Source of the DNA: Mangrovibacter yixingensis
Lineage (GTDB): Bacteria; Pseudomonadota; Gammaproteobacteria; Enterobacterales; Enterobacteriaceae
Direction of reading: 5' to 3'
NCBI RefSeq assembly: GCF_020523985.1
Contig: NZ_JAIVKM010000001.1
Coordinates: 1,984,001 to 2,048,000, forward strand
Length of the DNA stretch: 64,000 nt
Both the position numbers and the translations under genes were made by a program. The notes under the pieces are model-generated. The model was not told where the DNA came from. It did no database searches and saw only the letters and a program-made list of their open reading frames with translations. Shown piece after piece: positions 10,034 through 19,366 of this stretch. The stretch's first letter is position 1. The number at the start of each line of letters is the position of its first letter.

Positions 10034-10135
10034 ATGGTTTGAGCGGAATTTTGTTTAAGGATGTGTGAAGTCACACACTTTTTAGGCCTGAAATGACGCA
10101 GACTGATACGCAAAATAGGCCAAATTAATAGTTGT

Positions 10136-10152
10136 GATACTGAATCAGTATC
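10136..10152. promoter_or_regulatory. LysR-type inverted repeat next to the divergent regulator
   Basis: GATACTGAATCAGTATC is a 7-3-7 perfect inverted repeat that contains the T-N11-A core of LysR boxes. It sits immediately before the regulator gene, where it would give autorepression. A related CTGATAC half-site occurs at about 10103-10109. Confidence 0.6.
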
Positions 10153-10158
10153 AATTGC

Positions 10159-11061
10159 GTGGAGGTGATTATCGAACTCAAACAATTACGTTTTTTTGTT
10201 GCTTTAGCGGAAGAGCGCAACTTTGGCAGAGCAGCTGAACGCCTGCATATCACTCAACCACCACTGACAAGGACTATTCAGGCACTGGAGTCTGAGGTAG
10301 GCACGCCACTGTTTATACGCACCCCAAAGGGTGCCATGCTGACACCAGCCGGAGATTTGTTGCTGGAGAAAGCCCGGCAGTTATTAATCCTGTCTACTGA
10401 AGCCGCAGAGCAGGCCCGCCAGGCAGCGCAAGGATATACGGGAAAACTGAACGTCGGTATTTTTAGTTCTGGCGTACTCAATGTTATCCCCCAATTGTTG
10501 GCTGCTTTCCATTCAGCGCGGCCAGAAGTAAAAATTGGTATTTATTCAATGAGTAAAACACAACAGCTCATCGCTCTGCGTGATAAAAGCATTACCATTG
10601 GTTTTAACCGGCTGGTGCCAACGGAAGCCGACATTGCAGTCGACTGGGTGAGACGGGAACCTTTTATTGTCGCGCTCTACGATGGTCACCCTCTCAGTGC
10701 CAAACACACAATTACCCTGGAAGACCTGGATGGCGAACCCATGATTATGTACCCCAATGCCCCGGTGTACGGATTGATGCAGGTTATTACTTCAGCATTC
10801 CTGCGTGAAGGGGTGAATCTGAATGTCACACAACAAGTTGATGACGTGCTCACCTGTATTGCACTGGTTGCCAACCGCTTTGGGGTAAGCATTACCACTG
10901 AATCTGCGGAACAACTCCGTTTGCCCGGCGTGGTGTGGCGGCCACTCTCCTGCCGTTATTTAAAGCATATTGAACTGAATTGTCTGTACCGGCGCGATGA
11001 TACATCTCCGGTACTGGCAGCATTTCTCAGCCTGATCCGTGCTACACGGCACGCGTTCTAA
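10159..11061 (+). CDS. LysR-type regulator of the meta-pathway operon
   Basis: A LysR protein of about 296-300 residues, with HTH ITQPPLTRTIQALESEVG near residues 32-50 and a C-terminal effector domain; it resembles the BenM/CatR branch. It is divergent from the five-gene operon and probably activates it. The start is unusual. The nearest orthodox codon is GTG 10159, which lacks a ribosome site. A perfect GGAGGTGAT (10161-10169) lies instead just before ATC 10171, and ATC begins the segment IELKQLRFFVALAEE, exactly where relatives start with MELKQLR. Translation may therefore use ATC or ATT. Confidence 0.83.
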   Translation: MEVIIELKQLRFFVALAEERNFGRAAERLHITQPPLTRTIQALESEVGTPLFIRTPKGAMLTPAGDLLLEKARQLLILSTEAAEQARQAAQGYTGKLNVGIFSSGVLNVIPQLLAAFHSARPEVKIGIYSMSKTQQLIALRDKSITIGFNRLVPTEADIAVDWVRREPFIVALYDGHPLSAKHTITLEDLDGEPMIMYPNAPVYGLMQVITSAFLREGVNLNVTQQVDDVLTCIALVANRFGVSITTESAEQLRLPGVVWRPLSCRYLKHIELNCLYRRDDTSPVLAAFLSLIRATRHAF

Positions 11062-11447
11062 TGCCCGGGTTGATACACATAAACCGGGGCTGCTGTTTCC
11101 AACGGGTGTGTCCACTGGCAAGCAGCCCTGTTTTAATGGCCCGCTGGTTAACAAATGGCCGTCCTGTTCTGTATCAACCTGGACGCGCGTAACAGATTGC
11201 TGTATGTGTACCACCTGCTCCTGTAAAGAACTGGCGGCATTTGGCTGTTATCAATCACCATGAACTACTTGCCGGTATGCCCTCCATGTACCTGTATACC
11301 ATTTGCCTGGTGCCATTTTTTGGCTTCCTGAACAGCAATCAAACATCGAAAATCATTTGGTTATACAAACACCGAGCAATTATTAATTGAAAAAACAGAA
11401 CTGTTAATAGCCTGTTTTTAGCAGCACCTCTTATGTACGAATACCAG

Positions 11448-11487
11448 CAATACAGCCACAGGCAACACCAGCATTGTGGCTGTATTG
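11448..11487. terminator. hairpin in the 456-bp gap between convergent genes
   Basis: The gap 11062-11517 lies between the LysR gene and the convergent porin gene. Its clearest structure is a 13-bp perfect stem (CAATACAGCCACA with TGTGGCTGTATTG) and a 14-base loop, 30 bases after the porin stop. No T-run follows on either strand, so termination is plausible but not certain. No convincing gene was seen elsewhere in the gap. Confidence 0.5.
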
Positions 11488-11517
11488 TTATTAAGGCAAT
11501 AAAAGAGGATTCTGCAA

Positions 11518-12213
11518 TCAGAAGAAATACTTCACCCCAAGGCGAATCTGGTTCTGTTCTCTGTGGTAAGGCTCTGCGTATCTGTCCAGCCAGCGCAGTT
11601 CAAAATAGGGTAACCAGTGCTGGTTAACCCGGTATTTAAAGGTATTGGTGATTTCCCAATGGTGGTCTTTACCATTACTGCTATGAAAATCATTTAACCG
11701 AATGAAATAGTGGGGTTCAAAAGTATAAGAAAATTTATCGGTAATAATAAAATTCCAGTAGCTACCAATTTCATAGGTATCGTTATTATCAAGCTTATTG
11801 TTTAAGTCAACCGAGCTATAGTTATTATGGTTATACCTGTTACGCACTGTCAGGTTAAACCAGGGAGTAAATTTATAGTTCACATCCAGATACACTGCAC
11901 CACTGGAACCCACGTTTTTATCGGTAATCAGCCCGCCGGGTTGAACCGTTAACCGGGGCGTGGGCTTAAAGAGTGGGTACCACCCTTCTATTTCATTATA
12001 GCCATGCTTTAACTCATCTTTACGCCGCAAATTATACGTGTTGGTTAACATAATTCCGGCCCCCATATCGAAGTTATAACCCACTCGCAGCATAATTTCT
12101 TGCTGGTCATTTGCCAGGTTATACGCTTCTCTATTTTCTACATAAGCGCCCGCATAAACAGAGGTTGATATTGCAGAGGATAATATCATCATTAATTTTA
12201 TTTTCTTCATCAT
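11518..12213 (-). CDS. ompL: KdgM-family outer membrane porin (OmpL-type)
   Basis: 231 residues with a signal peptide (about 1-22, ending VYAGA), then alternating beta strands and a C-terminal Phe (GVKYFF), the hallmark of an outer membrane barrel. RVGYNFDMG and the repeated YxFxPWFNLTVRNRY-like strands place it in the KdgM/NanC/OmpL family of narrow 12-strand channels for acidic sugars. It is the distal gene of the sulfoquinovose locus, matching ompL (yshA) beside yihO in E. coli, so it should admit sulfoquinovose or its glycosides. Two ATGs are adjacent; GAGAAT precedes the first. Confidence 0.85.
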   Translation of the reverse strand: MMKKIKLMMILSSAISTSVYAGAYVENREAYNLANDQQEIMLRVGYNFDMGAGIMLTNTYNLRRKDELKHGYNEIEGWYPLFKPTPRLTVQPGGLITDKNVGSSGAVYLDVNYKFTPWFNLTVRNRYNHNNYSSVDLNNKLDNNDTYEIGSYWNFIITDKFSYTFEPHYFIRLNDFHSSNGKDHHWEITNTFKYRVNQHWLPYFELRWLDRYAEPYHREQNQIRLGVKYFF

Positions 12214-12238
12214 ATTCTCATTATTTCAGGTACAGAAA

Positions 12239-12268
12239 GCCGCCACCCATCAGGATGGTAATGGCGGC
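12239..12268 (-). terminator. intercistronic hairpin between yihO and ompL
   Basis: Within the 63-base gap, GCCGCCA pairs with TGGCGGC and CCAT pairs with ATGG inside it. On the coding strand the stem is followed by TTTCTG, a short T-run. This could attenuate ompL relative to yihO or protect the upstream mRNA. Confidence 0.45.
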
Positions 12269-12276
12269 GGTTATTA

Positions 12277-13698
12277 TCAGATGTTTACGGTAGAGACTTT
12301 TTCTTTACTGCTCAGGTTTTCCTGTTCCTTGGTAAATTTCTTTCTCTGACTTAATTCCTCAATAATTCTGGCAAAACGCTGCTCATTAAGTTTATAAAAC
12401 AGGCTCATGGTGACTGCGGCAATCACCGCCAGACCACCAGGCCAAATAAACATGAGCTGCCGCAAGCCCAGTAAGGTGCCGCTGCTTTGGGCAATATTGG
12501 GAATATAACCAATCTGGGTGAGCATTATCCCAGGCAGGAAACCGGCCAGTGCCGCGGAAATTTTGCGCGAAAAGGTATACCCGGTGTAGACAGATCCTTC
12601 AGCACGGATACCTGTTTTCCATTCACCGTAATCCACTGTATCTGGCACCAATGCCCAGTTCAGGCTGTTCACAAATGCAGTGCCAAAAAATGCCACACAT
12701 GAGAACGCCACAAACAACACCGATGTGCTGCCCCAAAAGAAATTCAGCAAATCCCCGGTAGCCCATAAAAACAGCCCACCAAGGTATACCTGTTTTTTAC
12801 CAAAACGCCGCACACTGGCGGGCACTAATAACACCCCAACCAGAATGCATCCCATGCTGAAAAAGCCCATCCACGATAGCAGATGAATATCATTCAGCAC
12901 ATATTGTGTGTAATACACCTGAATCGCCAGTTTGATATTAAATGCCGCCAGGGTACATAAATTAGCAATGCACAGCACCAGCAGTGGAGGATTATTAAAA
13001 ATAGCGCAGAAGGACTTCAGAATTCCCGGTTTATGGCCTTCAGGTAATACCTGAATATAGCGCTCTTTCACCCCGCGAAAGCACCACCACATGCTTAACA
13101 ACCCGCACAATGAGAATAACAGCGCTGTCAGCAAATACCCCCCAGAGGGGGACCAGGTGACCAGCGATTTGATGGGGATAAAGGCAACAGTGCACAGCAA
13201 CAGCCCCAGCGTGGCACCGCCCTGGCGCCAGGCGGCCAGTTGCGCACGCTCATGGGGGTTTTTAGTTATTGCCGGAACCATCGCCCCATAAGAGCAGTTC
13301 ATCAGGCTGTAAAACAGGCCAAATAGCATAAACAAAGCTGTCGCCAGCACAGTTTTAACTACCAGCGGGAATTCTGTGGCTAAAAACTGTGCAGTGGCAA
13401 CCAGCGCAACCGGGAATGAGGCATATAAAATAAATGGCCTGAATTTTCCTTTTGCCCCGATATTGCGCCGGGAGTCCAGTAATACGCCAGTTAACATATC
13501 GGTGGCTGCGGTAAAAAACTTGGCAACCAGAAAAATAATTCCTCCATAGTAAGCAGGCATTCCAAGCTCATCTGTGTAAAACTTTAATAAATAAAGTGTG
13601 CCAATACACAGCATCAAATTTGAACCAAAGTCCCCCATTCCATAGGCAAATTTTTCCCGCAAACTCAATTTTAATGTGAGTGCATCGTGGTTGGACAT
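12277..13698 (-). CDS. yihO: sulfoquinovose-type sugar permease YihO
   Basis: A 473-residue GPH (glycoside-pentoside-hexuronide:cation) symporter with about 12 membrane segments. It starts LSLREKFAYGMGDFGSNLML, the typical GPH N-terminal motif. It is a close paralogue of the next gene upstream (GGIIFLVAKFFTAATDM in both, with small changes). By order it corresponds to E. coli yihO, a putative importer of sulfoquinovose. The C-terminal tail is long, charged and cytosolic. The relative roles of the two paralogues cannot be decided from sequence. Confidence 0.85.
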   Translation of the reverse strand: MSNHDALTLKLSLREKFAYGMGDFGSNLMLCIGTLYLLKFYTDELGMPAYYGGIIFLVAKFFTAATDMLTGVLLDSRRNIGAKGKFRPFILYASFPVALVATAQFLATEFPLVVKTVLATALFMLFGLFYSLMNCSYGAMVPAITKNPHERAQLAAWRQGGATLGLLLCTVAFIPIKSLVTWSPSGGYLLTALLFSLCGLLSMWWCFRGVKERYIQVLPEGHKPGILKSFCAIFNNPPLLVLCIANLCTLAAFNIKLAIQVYYTQYVLNDIHLLSWMGFFSMGCILVGVLLVPASVRRFGKKQVYLGGLFLWATGDLLNFFWGSTSVLFVAFSCVAFFGTAFVNSLNWALVPDTVDYGEWKTGIRAEGSVYTGYTFSRKISAALAGFLPGIMLTQIGYIPNIAQSSGTLLGLRQLMFIWPGGLAVIAAVTMSLFYKLNEQRFARIIEELSQRKKFTKEQENLSSKEKVSTVNI

Positions 13699-13739
13699 AA
13701 TCGCCTCGCATAACGCCCCGCAGGGCGTTATCTGTATGG

Positions 13740-15122
13740 TTAAACCGTTTGTTTTCTGGCTTCAATTTCTTCCACAATTCGCACATACATTTTTTCATTC
13801 AAATTGTAGAAACAGCCCATGGCAATAATGGTGATAACCGCCAGTGCGCAAGGGTAAATAAAGATCAGCTGGCGTAACCCTTCGATGGTATGCGCGGATT
13901 GCGCAACGTTGGGAACATACTCTATCTGGGTAAGCATCCAGCCTGGGAAAAACCCGGCCAGCGCCTGAGACACTTTACGAAAGAAGGTAAAACCGGTGTA
14001 AACCGTGCCTTCAGACCGCACACCAGTACGCCATTCACCATATTCCACGGTGTCGGAAACCAGTGCCCAGTTAAGGCTGTTTACAAATGCCGAGCCAAAG
14101 AAAGCCAGGCAGGAATAGGCCACAAAACTGACTGAACCGCCACCAAAGAAGTAGTTCAGTAAATCACCTGCCACCCAGATAAGCAGGCCGCCGATATAAA
14201 CCTTTTTCTTACCAAAGCGCCGGACCATTCCCGGCATCATAAAGACCCCAATAAAGATACAGCCCATGCTGAAAAAACCCATCCAGGACAGGAGTATTGG
14301 GTCGTTCAGTACATACTGGGTGTAATACACCTGGATTGCCAGTTTCACATTGAAAGCACCCAGGGTGCACAGGTTGGCAATACACAGAATAAACAACGGG
14401 CGGTTACCAGCAATGGCTCTGAATGATTGCAGCAAACCAGGCTTGTGATGTGCGCTGGCAGGTTTAGCTTCGGAATAGCGCTCTTTTACCCCGGCATAAC
14501 ACCACCACATAAAGAACAGGCCGAACAGGGAAAACAGCGTGGCGGCAAAGATATAGCCCAGTTGAGAATTGCCTTCTATCAGGTTCATCACCGGTACAAA
14601 ACCAACGGTACACAACAATAGACCTAACGTCGCCCCCCCCTGGCGCCAGGCAGCGAGCGAAGCGCGTTCATCCGGGTTTTTGGTAATCGACGGCACCATG
14701 GCACCATATGAACAGTTCATCATGCTGAAAAACAGGCCATACATCATGAACAGCACCGTTGCCATCACTGTTTTACCGGTAATCTCAAAAGGTGTACCAA
14801 CGAAGTTGGCAATAGCCAGCAAAGTCACCGGGAAGGCGGCATAAAGCACAAAGGGACGAAACTTGCCTTTCGGGCCAATGTTACGCCGTGAATCGAGCAA
14901 AATACCGGTTCCCATATCGGTAAATGCGGTAAAAAACTTGGCAATCAGGAAAATAATCCCGCCATATGTGCCAGGTAATTCCAGCACATCGGTATAAAAC
15001 TTAAGTAAATAGAGCGTACCAATATCCAACAGGATATTAGAGCCTAAATCCCCCATTCCGTAGGCGAGTTTTTCTTTAAAGGGCAAGCGCAGGGTTGCCG
15101 GATTGGCATCAGGTTGACTCAT
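13740..15122 (-). CDS. yihP: sulfoquinovose/sulfoquinovosyl glycerol permease YihP
   Basis: A 460-residue GPH-family symporter with LPFKEKLAYGMGDLGSNILL at the N terminus and about 12 hydrophobic segments. It lies directly after yihQ, as in E. coli, and probably imports sulfoquinovosyl glycerol or sulfoquinovose with cations. The 41-base gap to yihO, and the same strand for all genes from yihU to ompL, point to one long transcript. Two adjacent paralogous permeases suggest a split by substrate or affinity. Confidence 0.86.
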   Translation of the reverse strand: MSQPDANPATLRLPFKEKLAYGMGDLGSNILLDIGTLYLLKFYTDVLELPGTYGGIIFLIAKFFTAFTDMGTGILLDSRRNIGPKGKFRPFVLYAAFPVTLLAIANFVGTPFEITGKTVMATVLFMMYGLFFSMMNCSYGAMVPSITKNPDERASLAAWRQGGATLGLLLCTVGFVPVMNLIEGNSQLGYIFAATLFSLFGLFFMWWCYAGVKERYSEAKPASAHHKPGLLQSFRAIAGNRPLFILCIANLCTLGAFNVKLAIQVYYTQYVLNDPILLSWMGFFSMGCIFIGVFMMPGMVRRFGKKKVYIGGLLIWVAGDLLNYFFGGGSVSFVAYSCLAFFGSAFVNSLNWALVSDTVEYGEWRTGVRSEGTVYTGFTFFRKVSQALAGFFPGWMLTQIEYVPNVAQSAHTIEGLRQLIFIYPCALAVITIIAMGCFYNLNEKMYVRIVEEIEARKQTV

Positions 15123-15167
15123 TATCGTTCTCCATGTGCCCGCAACTTACGCTGCGGGCAAACCAAC

Positions 15168-17204
15168 TCAGATAGTGCCTAAAGAAGCAAACAATGGCGC
15201 CCACTCACTTTGTGCCCGCCAGAATACAGGGGGTTTACCGAGTGGTGCAGTCACCGTCACTTCACCGCCCTGGCAGGGTTCCCCTGTCCACATGTTTACC
15301 CAGTTGTCTTCTGGTAAGTACAGTGACCACTCATCACGCCCTTGCTCATAAACCGGTGCCACCAGCAAATCTCGCCCCAACAGGTACTGGTATTTCAGGG
15401 TGTAGGTATGGGCATCATCTTCGTAATGCAGGAACAGCGGGCGCATTACCGGTAAACCGGTGGCCGCGTTTTGTGCCACTGCCTGGCGTAAGTAAGGTTT
15501 GAGTGTGGTGAAAATGGTGGTCATGCGCGCAAAATGCGCAATGGTTTCGGCGTCACTGTCAAACTGCCAGTTATCGCCTGGGCGGTTGCCTTCATGGGTA
15601 CGCATCATCGGCGTGAACGCGCTGAAATCACACCAGCGCAACAGCAACTCTTTGCTGCGCTTCATGTCAAACAGTGTGGTGTAACCCCCAATATCGCTGT
15701 GGTGCAGGCCGTGGCCGGTCATCCCCAAAGAGAGTGCTGCTGGCACTACAGAAGCCAGGCCATCATCCAGGCTCCAGTCCACATTCTGGTCACCGGCCCA
15801 CATCATAGTGGAATAGCGCTGGCTACCGGTATACCCGGCACGCATGAAATACATCAGCTCACCGAGTTTGCCGGTTTCCTGCAGTGCTTCGTAATTACAT
15901 TTGGCCCACAGTGCAGGCCAGGCATTGTGCATAATTTCAGCGCTGACGCCGTTGTGCAGGAAGGTGTCTGTCGGCAGGTATTCGCCAAAATCCGCCATCC
16001 AGCCACTGCAACCCAGTTCAATCATGTTGGTTTTGATAACCTCTTTAAACCAGGCGTAAGCCTCCGGGTTGGTCAGGTCGACAACACCACCATAAAACTC
16101 GCCGAACTCTACCAGGTAATCGCCACCCGTTGCGTCTTTTGCCAGGTAGCCCTTTTGCGCCGCTTCAGCACACAGGTCTTTATCGCTGGCTACATAAGGG
16201 TTGATATAAGAAAGGAATTGCACGCCCTCTTCTTTCCACTGCTTAATGCGGCTGTCCAGTTGCGGGTAATTGTCGCTGTCCCATTTCCAGTTCCACATGA
16301 CCCGTTTACCAAAGGAGGTCATGCGGATACCGGACCAGTCCTGCGCCCAAATACCATTCACCTTCACGCCTGCCTGGCGCAGGGTATCCAGCTTCTGTTG
16401 GCACACATCAGTACCACCCTGAATACCCAGCGTAACACCGTCATACACCCAGTCGGGCAGTTCTGGCTGGCGGCCCAGTAACGCAGTCAGTTTTTCCAGC
16501 AACGAGATATAAGAGTCGGCACATTCAAAACGCAGTGTCGCCTGGTTTTCCCACAATGCTAATTCGTGGTAATCCGGTGCACTGAAATCGAAATTCATGT
16601 AGCAGCTATTATCCACATGGCAGTAATACTTCTGGGTGCTGACGAATGTTGGCTGTGGGAAAAAGGTCCAGTAATAATCGCCACCGGCGTTTTCTTTGCA
16701 ATCTGCCTGCCAGGTGACATAGCTGTTTTTATTACGCCCAACTCCCTGTTCACTGGTCCACAACGGGAAAGGTTTGCCACGTAAGTCAAAATAAGAGAAC
16801 TGTTCGCCGCAACCATAAATATGGTCTTCCGGGTTTGCTGCCAGCCGCAGCCAAATACGGTTATGTTGTTGGTCTTCGTTATGCAGGTTCAGTAATAACC
16901 TGCCTGATTCATCAAGGGAAATAGATAAAATAGCGCTGATGGTATCGCCGCGGCTGAAAGCAACCTGCCAGCCTGTCGCGGTGGCTTCTGTCTTCACGTC
17001 GGTAAGGGCTATTTTTTCCGTCAGCTTATCTTTAATACTGAAATTACCGCGGAACATATCAATATCCGCGACACCTGCGCCAACCCACAGGCAGGGATTA
17101 TCAGCGCTGTGAGATAAAATCAGGCGACGTTGCCAGGTAAGTGAAAATCCATGTTCTGAGGCCGTGATCTCCGGCAGTATTTTTTGTTGTTGAGGCAAGT
17201 TCAT
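15168..17204 (-). CDS. yihQ: sulfoquinovosidase (GH31)
   Basis: 678 residues from ATG 17204, the same length as E. coli YihQ; the open frame extends 43 codons further up, into the yihR 3' end, without family similarity. In this numbering Arg301 and Trp304 (KRVMW), which recognise the sulfonate, the nucleophile Asp405 (GWMADFG), the acid/base Asp472 (WAGDQNVDW) and Tyr508 all fall at the residues reported for the E. coli enzyme. It hydrolyses alpha-sulfoquinovosides, such as those from plant sulfolipid, to free sulfoquinovose in the cytosol. Confidence 0.96.
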   Translation of the reverse strand: MNLPQQQKILPEITASEHGFSLTWQRRLILSHSADNPCLWVGAGVADIDMFRGNFSIKDKLTEKIALTDVKTEATATGWQVAFSRGDTISAILSISLDESGRLLLNLHNEDQQHNRIWLRLAANPEDHIYGCGEQFSYFDLRGKPFPLWTSEQGVGRNKNSYVTWQADCKENAGGDYYWTFFPQPTFVSTQKYYCHVDNSCYMNFDFSAPDYHELALWENQATLRFECADSYISLLEKLTALLGRQPELPDWVYDGVTLGIQGGTDVCQQKLDTLRQAGVKVNGIWAQDWSGIRMTSFGKRVMWNWKWDSDNYPQLDSRIKQWKEEGVQFLSYINPYVASDKDLCAEAAQKGYLAKDATGGDYLVEFGEFYGGVVDLTNPEAYAWFKEVIKTNMIELGCSGWMADFGEYLPTDTFLHNGVSAEIMHNAWPALWAKCNYEALQETGKLGELMYFMRAGYTGSQRYSTMMWAGDQNVDWSLDDGLASVVPAALSLGMTGHGLHHSDIGGYTTLFDMKRSKELLLRWCDFSAFTPMMRTHEGNRPGDNWQFDSDAETIAHFARMTTIFTTLKPYLRQAVAQNAATGLPVMRPLFLHYEDDAHTYTLKYQYLLGRDLLVAPVYEQGRDEWSLYLPEDNWVNMWTGEPCQGGEVTVTAPLGKPPVFWRAQSEWAPLFASLGTI

Positions 17205-17250
17205 TCTAATCTCCGAAAAGTAGGGTAATTCCGTCATACCAGCCCGTGTT

Positions 17251-18093
17251 TTAGTCGCAACCGATAGAAAAATGCAGGCGGTGCTCTTCTCCTGGCGCAA
17301 GGTGAACCAGGCTGTTACCGGTGTTAAATGCATTCGGTGGGCAACTCATTGGTTCAACTGCAAGCCCCCGCCGTTGCAGTTTTTCGCCGGTATAAAGCTG
17401 TAACCAGGGCTGGTCACTACGTAAAAAAGTGGACATCTTTTGCGATGGGCAGCACATGCTAACTTCCCATTGTTCTTTGGTGGCAGGCACACTGAACGTG
17501 TCATCAATCGTGGTATCACTAAGCCTTCCGGGTGAACGAAATCCAGGCCGGCTCAGGGACACAACCCCCGCAGGCAGCGTGAGTTCACAGCCATTAATGC
17601 TCTGCAGATTGCAGGTGATGTAGGGATGAGCCCCAGCACCATAAGGTGCAGATGTATCCCCTGCATTCTGCGAGCAAAGGGTCACCTGCAACCCACGGTT
17701 TGCATCCAGTTGGTACCTGGTTTCAGAAACCAGGGCAAAGGGGAAGCCATAACAAGGCGGCAGAAAGATAGTCAGCACCACTTCAGATGAAGATTGATGG
17801 CTAACCTGCCAGTTCCGCCATGCCAATAACCCATGAATAGCGCTATTGGAAACCACATCATTTACTGGCAAGTGCAGTTCATTTCCTTGCCAGATATAGC
17901 GCCCTTGCGCCACCCGGTTTGGCCAGGGAATCAAGACCTTCCCTAAATGCGCGAGTGGCATTTCCTCTGGTTTATGTGGGATAACCACATGACGCCCGCC
18001 ATGCGTCAGTTCAGCCAGCCCCGCACCAACCGTTACGATTTTTGCCTGATAGTGCCCCGCCTGAAGCACAATGGTTTCACCACCGCTATGCAT
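17251..18093 (-). CDS. yihR: sulfoquinovose mutarotase (aldose 1-epimerase family)
   Basis: A 280-residue galactose-mutarotase-fold protein. It shows IPWPNRVAQGRYIWQG near residue 55 and GAGAHPYI near 150, which carry the Arg and His expected in the family. It interconverts the anomers of sulfoquinovose released by YihQ so that the isomerase gets its preferred form. It is somewhat shorter than E. coli YihR; no frameshift is evident. The gap to yihS is 17 bases. Confidence 0.88.
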   Translation of the reverse strand: MHSGGETIVLQAGHYQAKIVTVGAGLAELTHGGRHVVIPHKPEEMPLAHLGKVLIPWPNRVAQGRYIWQGNELHLPVNDVVSNSAIHGLLAWRNWQVSHQSSSEVVLTIFLPPCYGFPFALVSETRYQLDANRGLQVTLCSQNAGDTSAPYGAGAHPYITCNLQSINGCELTLPAGVVSLSRPGFRSPGRLSDTTIDDTFSVPATKEQWEVSMCCPSQKMSTFLRSDQPWLQLYTGEKLQRRGLAVEPMSCPPNAFNTGNSLVHLAPGEEHRLHFSIGCD

Positions 18094-18110
18094 TGCCCTG
18101 CCCTCATCGC

Positions 18111-19352
18111 TTATTTTGCGTTAACGTCCAGCAATCCTGCGGCTACCGCTGGTGCCAGTCCTGGAGCCAAAGGCAGACGAGGGATCACCAGGCAATGCAG
18201 CAGGTGGTAGATATCCTGCTTGCCGTCCCATACCCTTGTGGTGACTTTGTTGTCGGTATCCAGTTCCTGCCACCATGAACCATTCTCGTAGTCCATCAGG
18301 TAGGTAATGCAGTAATCCCACCATTTCTGGTACCAGGTTTCATACTGGCTGTCGCCAGTAAGGGTATACAGCGCATAGGCCGTGCCCATTGCTTCAACAA
18401 TGGGCCAGCGCACTCTCTCGCGAACAATGGGCTTACCATCCCAGTCAACTGAATAAACAAAACCTTCTGCGCCATCGGGTGCCCATGCATCACGGATGGT
18501 GGCATGGAACAACCCTTTGGCATCTTCCAGTAACCAGGCGGGAGGGGTTTCAAAACGCGCTTCAAGGGCTGCATGAATGTGCAGCATCAGACGCCCCCAC
18601 TCAATCCAGTGGCCGGGCGTGCCGCCATAGGCGCGGAAGCGGTGGGCGGGGTTATCTTTGTTGTAGTCGCGCAGGGGTTTCCAGTTAACATCGAAGTGTT
18701 CGTTAACACGGTATTCATTATTTCTGGCGACATCATGAATAATGACTGAGGCGACCCGAATAGCGCGGTCCAGCCATTTTTTATCGTGAGTGACATCGTA
18801 AACAATCAGGAAGGCTTCCACCGCGTGCATATTGGCATTACCGCCGCGGTAATCTTCAGTTTTACTGAAGGCTTCGTCCCAGGATTCCAGGCACATTTGC
18901 TCTTCTTCACTCCAGAAGTATTTTTCAATCACTTCGATGGTGTAGTTGAGCAATTCACGGGCTTCTGGGTGGCCAGTGGTTACCGCGCTGGCTGCGCCAA
19001 GTAGGGCAAAAAAGTGTTGATACCCCTGTTTTGAGGCATCAATAACACCTTCGTCATTAACGCAGGCATACCAGCCACCGTATTTTTTATCACGCAACGC
19101 ACCGTTCATGGCTTTGATACCATGGTCTACCAGGGCATAAGCTCCCGGCCGACCCATTGATGCAGCCACTGAATAAACATGAAGCATACGGGCGGTGATC
19201 CACAGGTGTGTGCCTTTATCTTCCTTGATTTGCCCCTGGTTACCGAGCCAGCCAAACCCGGTCGGCACTGCGGATTTTTTGCCAAAATCGAAGATACGGT
19301 CTGTTTCTTGTTCCAGCCAGCGGTTGTGGCTCAGGGTATTAAACCATTTCAT
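18111..19352 (-). CDS. yihS: sulfoquinovose isomerase
   Basis: 413 residues, the E. coli YihS length, with an (alpha/alpha)6 barrel of the N-acylglucosamine 2-epimerase family. His248 (TPGHWIEW) and His383 (QDIYHLLH) fall at the catalytic positions known for YihS. It converts sulfoquinovose to 6-deoxy-6-sulfofructose, the first committed step of the sulfo-EMP pathway. It starts 14 bases after the yihT stop and sits inside the operon. Confidence 0.95.
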   Translation of the reverse strand: MKWFNTLSHNRWLEQETDRIFDFGKKSAVPTGFGWLGNQGQIKEDKGTHLWITARMLHVYSVAASMGRPGAYALVDHGIKAMNGALRDKKYGGWYACVNDEGVIDASKQGYQHFFALLGAASAVTTGHPEARELLNYTIEVIEKYFWSEEEQMCLESWDEAFSKTEDYRGGNANMHAVEAFLIVYDVTHDKKWLDRAIRVASVIIHDVARNNEYRVNEHFDVNWKPLRDYNKDNPAHRFRAYGGTPGHWIEWGRLMLHIHAALEARFETPPAWLLEDAKGLFHATIRDAWAPDGAEGFVYSVDWDGKPIVRERVRWPIVEAMGTAYALYTLTGDSQYETWYQKWWDYCITYLMDYENGSWWQELDTDNKVTTRVWDGKQDIYHLLHCLVIPRLPLAPGLAPAVAAGLLDVNAK

Positions 19353-19366
19353 TCCGGTATCCTCGT

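Noticed and set aside
12277-15122. Tandem permease genes considered as a recent duplication
   Set aside because: The two proteins differ throughout and match the separate yihO and yihP genes of E. coli in order, so the duplication is old.
15534-16481. 315-codon plus-strand frame opposite yihQ
   Set aside because: Antisense to a gene with all catalytic residues in place; no family resemblance and no start signal.
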